64,000 nucleotides of DNA from positions 13,330,001 through 13,394,000 of the forward strand of contig JACGWO010000003.1 in the NCBI GenBank assembly GCA_034509735.1, written 5' to 3'. Within the stretch, counting starts at the first letter, position 1. The number at the start of each line of letters is the position of its first letter. A program made the translations under genes and the position numbers. The notes under the pieces are model-generated. The model saw only the letters and a program-made list of their open reading frames with translations, searched no databases and had not been told where the DNA came from. The stretch comes from Sesamum alatum. Lineage: Eukaryota; Streptophyta; Magnoliopsida; Lamiales; Pedaliaceae. Of this stretch, positions 59,030 through 64,000 are shown piece by piece.

Positions 59030-59850
59030 ATGTCTAAGAATCCACCAAACACATCACTAAGAGGCTCATTAAAAGGGAACCAATTACACGGATTAACTGC
59101 GAAATCTTAAGATGGTCTTAGATTTCCAGAACCTTAACTCACATATCGGAATGAGGACGTTCCTCAGCCCTTGCCGGAGGGGTCGACAACTAAGGTAACG
59201 CTTGGCGTTCAAAATTGAAGGATGACCACCGGCAAGTAGGATATAATGATGTTAGCTCAAACTATGCTTCATTTGCATCATGTCTATATGGTCCTGGACC
59301 AGCATGTGGGTAAAATGCAACGAAGGCATGTTTGGAGCTAAGATGACGGAAGGGATGTCGGTACAAAGAACATGGAGTGATGATGTAATCCCTAGTGGAG
59401 AAGCTCAAAAGACCTCCACGTCAGTCTTGAAAAAGAGACGTACATTGACATGATCCTTCAGTCTCTTCCTCCCTCCTACGAACCATTAATTACCAACATG
59501 AATGAGCTTAGAAAAGATCTTCATAGGTTGGTAATTATGTTGGTTTAGTACGAAGCAACGATTGCAAAATCTGCGCCGTCGGTACTAGTAGGAGAGGCTT
59601 CAACCTCCATAGTGAAAGGCAAGGGTGCCAGACGCTAAAAGAGGAAGAAGGGTAAGGTAACATCAACTATTAAAGCACTTCAAGTGTTGTTCCTTTACAA
59701 CAAAAGGTGGAGGTAAAGGAAAGAGCAAAAGGTTCAAGCAGTCAAGTTCATAGATTTCTAAGAACGTAAGCATTCACTGTCGTAAAAGAGGGCCATTGGA
59801 AAGGGGAGTATCCTAAACCTCTCTCCAATGTAGGTAAAATTTGATATTGA
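59030..59850 (+). pseudogene. Degenerate Copia gag, second tandem copy
   Basis: Same degenerate gag as at 51371, with the same early stop after ~26 codons and the same frame breaks. The shared lesions show that the sequence was already dead when the unit was duplicated. Confidence 0.7.
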
Positions 59851-62159
59851 GTATTGACATGATCATATTTTGGTATTTGATAGCATTCCTATCACTAATC
59901 TGCGGGTGGTTTGCAGAAAGTGAATGAGGACTTAAAAGCCAAGAATAGTTCTAGGATTCAACAATGGCAAGGTCCATTGATGAAAAGGACTAGAGACTTA
60001 TTAGGCCCATAATCGTGATCATGTTAGGATAATATAGGAAATTGCGTAACCTAGCATGATCAAAAGTATGTCTCTTTGTTGGACAAAGGTTTTATTACAT
60101 ACATATTTGATCAAACAAAATTATTGAATATTGATTCATGTTTGCTAGTAGTTACACATGAATTCCTAGAACACCATCCCATAAAAGGTTTATGGATACT
60201 CAAAATTCTAATTATCTAAATGGATTAATCAAGACCAACTTACAGATTTGGCATCTACAACAGCTAGGATGTTTCTTCTTATTAAAAGATAAGTAAATTG
60301 GAAAGTTCGATGAATCTAGAAATAGATGATTCGAATCGACTAAATTTACAAGTCTTTTATGAAGAAGAAAGTCCGAAAGCTCTTTGTTGGACAAAGTAGG
60401 CTTGCCAAATAGTCTATTGGAAGGGAGCCAAAAAGACAACTGTAGGTTACTAATACACAAGACCATAAGAGGGTTCAAAAGTCTAAAGGTCCCATAGGAG
60501 GTTTGGGAATTAGACTTAAGGAGGTGACCATAAATGGTTGCAAAATTAAACCTGTTTCGATAGGATCGAAAAGGCCGTGTATTTAGTGGGAGCTCTTGAG
60601 CATCCAAGTTGAGAATGGAATTCTCAATGAAACGTTCCTGTAAAGGCCAAGTATGACGGTCTCTGATAAAGGGAATGACCGAATCTCGTTAGACGAAGAT
60701 CGATCGAAGTTTCGCCCAATTACCTTAGCCCGTGTAGACGTAGACTCAAAATTGCCAACGTAAGGAACATGGCACTTTGCTAGGAGTCACGCACAAGGAG
60801 CCATGGTTTGGCAAGTCTGTGTCCCGACAAAGTCCTTGAGCATGTAGAAGGATCCTACATACGTCAAGGGACTAGTGGGAGACAAATTAGACTCGGTGTC
60901 TAATTTGTACAAGTTTACGACAGAATAATACTAACGTTGCTTAGAATCGCATTTCTGAAATTGATCATATTCCAAGTCCCCTTAAGAACGAACCCGAATG
61001 TCGTAAGAGGTACGAGTGATCGGGATATGTTCGGTCAAATTTGGATAGTAATCCAAATGACCTGCGGAACGTGATGTTGGACATCGTAGTAGGATTTATG
61101 GAGAGGAGCCATAGAATCCACTAGGAAATTCAAACAAGGTTTGAAACACCGCATAACTGGAATATTCGTTTTGATGAGCTCATACAGAGCATGACTCGGT
61201 CTTAAATAACGTAGGTGATCAGTGGGAGTAGAAATGACGTTCCAAGTGTTTAAGTATGTAATATCTTGATTCATGGATGAATTCAAGGCATTAGGAATCA
61301 CTAAAACACAAACCGTAACTCACGAAAATTCTCCATGACATTTTGGGGTTCCGACATACATATCATGAATTGAGCTTTTCAAAGACTCAGTCATGGTGGA
61401 CTGATGAGAAAAACTCATATATGTAGAGGGACAAGTTGTTCGAGACTCAGTCATAGTAAGACTGATGAGAAAACTTGGATACTATGCATAAAGCATCAAG
61501 CCGTTCAAGACTTAGTCACGGTGGACTAATGAGAAGGCTTGGATGTTGAGTATCCCCTACGTCTTAACCCTAGGCAAAGATATGATATGTTTACTCGGTG
61601 CATAGGAACCGATGTTGAGAGTGCTTCTAGCATGGCTCAACATAAATCGGTAATGCACTGAGGGGTTGAAGACAGCAATCAAGAACGATCCTTAGTACCT
61701 GAATAAGGACTAAAGATGTGTTCATGATGCACCGTCTGTTGAGAGTTGCGTTGGAAGGCTAAAGCGATACTAGCTTCCAGAGCATAAGTAAAACCAGTTA
61801 GTCTCAAAGGTATGCACAGTAAGGCCCAATGACGAGTGCATCGGATAGTGGTCACTGATGAAGACCGCGTCCATAGGATGGACGTGGCGCCTAGCACGAC
61901 CAAGCCATGTTCGCCTATATGGCAGGCAACTTGGCTATGGGAGTATTGGCACGAGATCTCATCACAAGATCCACGAAAATATTCTTAGACAACCACCATC
62001 TCTAAGAGGAAATGGTGGATAGAGGTAACACGGTTAGACCGTATTGCTTCGTAAGGAAATATAAGCGGACTCACAATACCTTAGTCGGTATCGTAGATTA
62101 CTCATACTCAGAGGATTCTGAACAAAGTGGGTAATTGACTTATTGGTCAAGTGGGAGAT

Positions 62160-64000
62160 TGTTAGAATAGGTGACCAGAAAGTCAATGGTATTGGCTGTT
62201 TTGAGAACCATTCGTCAATCCGTGAACAAGTAATATTATGTTAATGAATGTAGTAAGGATTCATAGGCATGAGTTTGTTGTACTTACTGCTTACATCGTT
62301 ACGATGTCACAACAAACGCCCACGGACTGAAATAACATTTCGGGAAATTGGAACTACGCTTGGAGGTAGGTTCATGAAATCAGTTTCGCCGAATCAGTCT
62401 GAAATACTCCAAGTCAAAGGAATCTCGAGAAAGGGCATCGAGAATCCATTTGAGACTTGCACTAAGCATCTGCTGTCGTTTTTTCATCGATGGGTGACGA
62501 GGATCGTCTAAGCAGTGTTAGTGGGTCGGCCTGCTGGGGAGCGGCCGACTGAGGTGACTCGCGGGAATCGTCATATGGAAGCTACTCGGGCTTGGTCGGT
62601 ATGACTCGTATTCCCGGTTCCGATAGTACGGGATTAGTCCTCGGACTTGAGGATCACGGCAGTCCCCTACATACTAAGGCTGTATCTTGGATCTGGTGAA
62701 ATTTGACCGATTATATCACATGGTCATCATAAGCCTCGTCCAGTGCAGTCGGAGTATGTAAGAACGGTGAATTCCAAGATAGGATCTGTCCCCTGTCAAA
62801 GGATATGACAGCAAGATCTCCTATGCGCTCGGAGATGGTTTAAACTCACAAAGTCTATGGCCATAGCACTTGATGTAGTGGGAAAGGATTTCCTACGTCG
62901 AGTTAAACCCATCTCGAGCATTAGGCATAGTTGCCTAGTCAAGGATAGGAACCGACCCCTAGACTAAAGGCCGGGAGACAGGCGACAGTAGGACCGTACC
63001 CGTACGTATCGAGCGTCGGTAGGACCGCACCTGCGTATAACTCGGAGCCTAAATGTTCACACTATAAATTCACCTAGTCTCTAGTGCCATGGACCGTTGC
63101 TAGATGGCCACCCATGGTAACGGACTACTTTGGTTATGAAATAACAAGAAGTAGGTCCAAGTCTAGCTGAAAGGTGAACCTAAAGAGTCACACCCGCTAC
63201 ACCAAATGAAAGGGAATTAATTTAGAATTAATTCCGGGAGAAGGTTTAATTTAATGAAATTAAATTATACTTCTTGGAGATTCAAGCCTCGATGAATTAT
63301 TTGGAATAATCGGGCTTGAGTTCATAAATTAGATTTATGAATTTTATAAAGCATGGGCTTTTCTTTTAATTAGATTAAAAGGGTGAATTAATTAATTAGT
63401 GGGCTTGGTATATTAAATAGGATTTAATATAAAGTCCATGGGACTATTTAATTTAGAATTAAATAATCCCATTCTATGGAATTAATTAATGGGCTTGGTA
63501 TATTAAATAGGATTTAATATAAAGTCCATGGGACTATTTAATTTAGAATTAAATAAGTCCTTTCCATTAATTAATTAATGGGCTTAGTATATTAAATATG
63601 ATTTAATATAAAGTACATGGGAATATTTAATTTAGAATTAAATAGGCCCATTCCATAAAGCCCATCAAAATGGATGGACAAGATTTGATCTAGAGAATGA
63701 TGAGATGAAGGGCCATGATTAATTTGACTTAATCAAAGCCTAATTTGACTAGGATTTGACTAGGTCAAAATCCTAGTCAAAGTGTGTCTCTTTGGAAGAG
63801 TTTGAGAAGGAATAGGAAATTCCATCTTCTATAAATACTCAAAAAACACACACTCACACCTAGTATTCTCTACAACTCTCATCTCTCATCTCCCTCAAAT
63901 TTTTGTCCATCATTATTTCACTCTCCAAGAATACTACTTTGTTCTTCTTGATTTATTCAAGTTAAGAACATAAGAGACATTGATTGCGTTAATTCATAGC
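62160..64000 (+). repeat. Copia-family LTR, continues past the window
   Basis: Begins TGTTAGAATAGG after CAAGTGGGAGAT and matches 54500-56340 with few differences. Three copies of the ~90-bp unit lie at about 63400, 63490 and 63580. The window ends about 390 bp before the expected LTR end. Confidence 0.92.

Larger units (their letters stand above)
56735..62159 (+). mobile_element. Copia-family internal region, second tandem copy
   Basis: Full internal region between two LTRs of the same subtype (54500 and 62160), so this copy plus its LTRs is a structurally complete element of about 9.9 kb whose 3' LTR runs out of the window. From 57120 on it repeats 49470-54499 at an offset of ~7,660 bp, with only scattered single-base differences. 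It shares the same stops and frame breaks as the first copy and encodes no intact protein. Confidence 0.85.

Noticed and set aside
1..64000. tRNA, rRNA or CRISPR features
   Set aside because: No tRNA-like cloverleaf or ribosomal sequence was noticed beyond primer sites. The regular repeats are satellites and transposon parts, and CRISPR does not apply to a plant nuclear genome.

Overview
The window looks like nuclear DNA of a flowering plant, most likely a eudicot. The two host genes have short GT-AG introns. The rest is AT-rich spacer and plant-type transposons: Ty3 elements of the Athila/Tat type, Copia elements, and a Mutator-like element carrying a plant mobile domain gene. I cannot name the species from sequence alone.

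Layout. Positions 1-1314 are AT-rich spacer. Positions 1320-8046 hold a complete but non-autonomous Athila/Tat-type LTR element: two 1,273-bp LTRs, a 5-bp target duplication ATAGG, a tRNA-Asp-type primer site, decayed gag and protease, and no reverse transcriptase or integrase. Positions 8047-13783 are spacer with a pair of ~380-bp dispersed repeats around a minisatellite. Positions 13784-17385 (minus) are a seven-exon gene for a mitochondrial DUF155 protein of the RETARDED ROOT GROWTH type, with an intact reading frame. Positions 17386-20120 are spacer.

Positions 20121-27732 are a ~7.6-kb Mutator-like element. Its long terminal inverted repeats are full of GTCGAACTC/GAGTTCGAC hairpins. It carries three genes: a plant mobile domain (MAIN-like) gene (minus), a Myb/SANT-like gene (minus) and a MULE transposase gene (plus). 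Dense palindrome arrays sit on both sides of the Myb/SANT gene. The transposase and the mobile domain gene are broken. The Myb/SANT frame is open.

Positions 28435-37438 (plus) are a NOT4-type gene (RING, RRM and C3H zinc finger; CCR4-NOT complex). It has eleven coding exons and two single-base frameshifts. One intron holds a 2,135-bp solo LTR with an ATATA target duplication. Positions 38.7-39.9 kb are a ~215-bp tandem satellite, followed by a GAGCTCGAGCTC-rich block.

From about 40.1 kb to the end, the window is a nest of one Copia-like family with ~2.2-kb LTRs, the same family as the solo LTR in NOT4. There are truncated LTRs, a gag::LTR fusion, a leader::leader fusion and a 7.66-kb tandem (internal-LTR-internal-LTR). 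Every copy of the leader has a very GC-rich, palindromic island. No copy has an intact gag or pol.

The host genes do not appear to be functionally linked. The Mutator-like element works as a unit: the transposase and mobile domain genes diverge and end at the inverted repeats, with the Myb/SANT gene and hairpin arrays between them.
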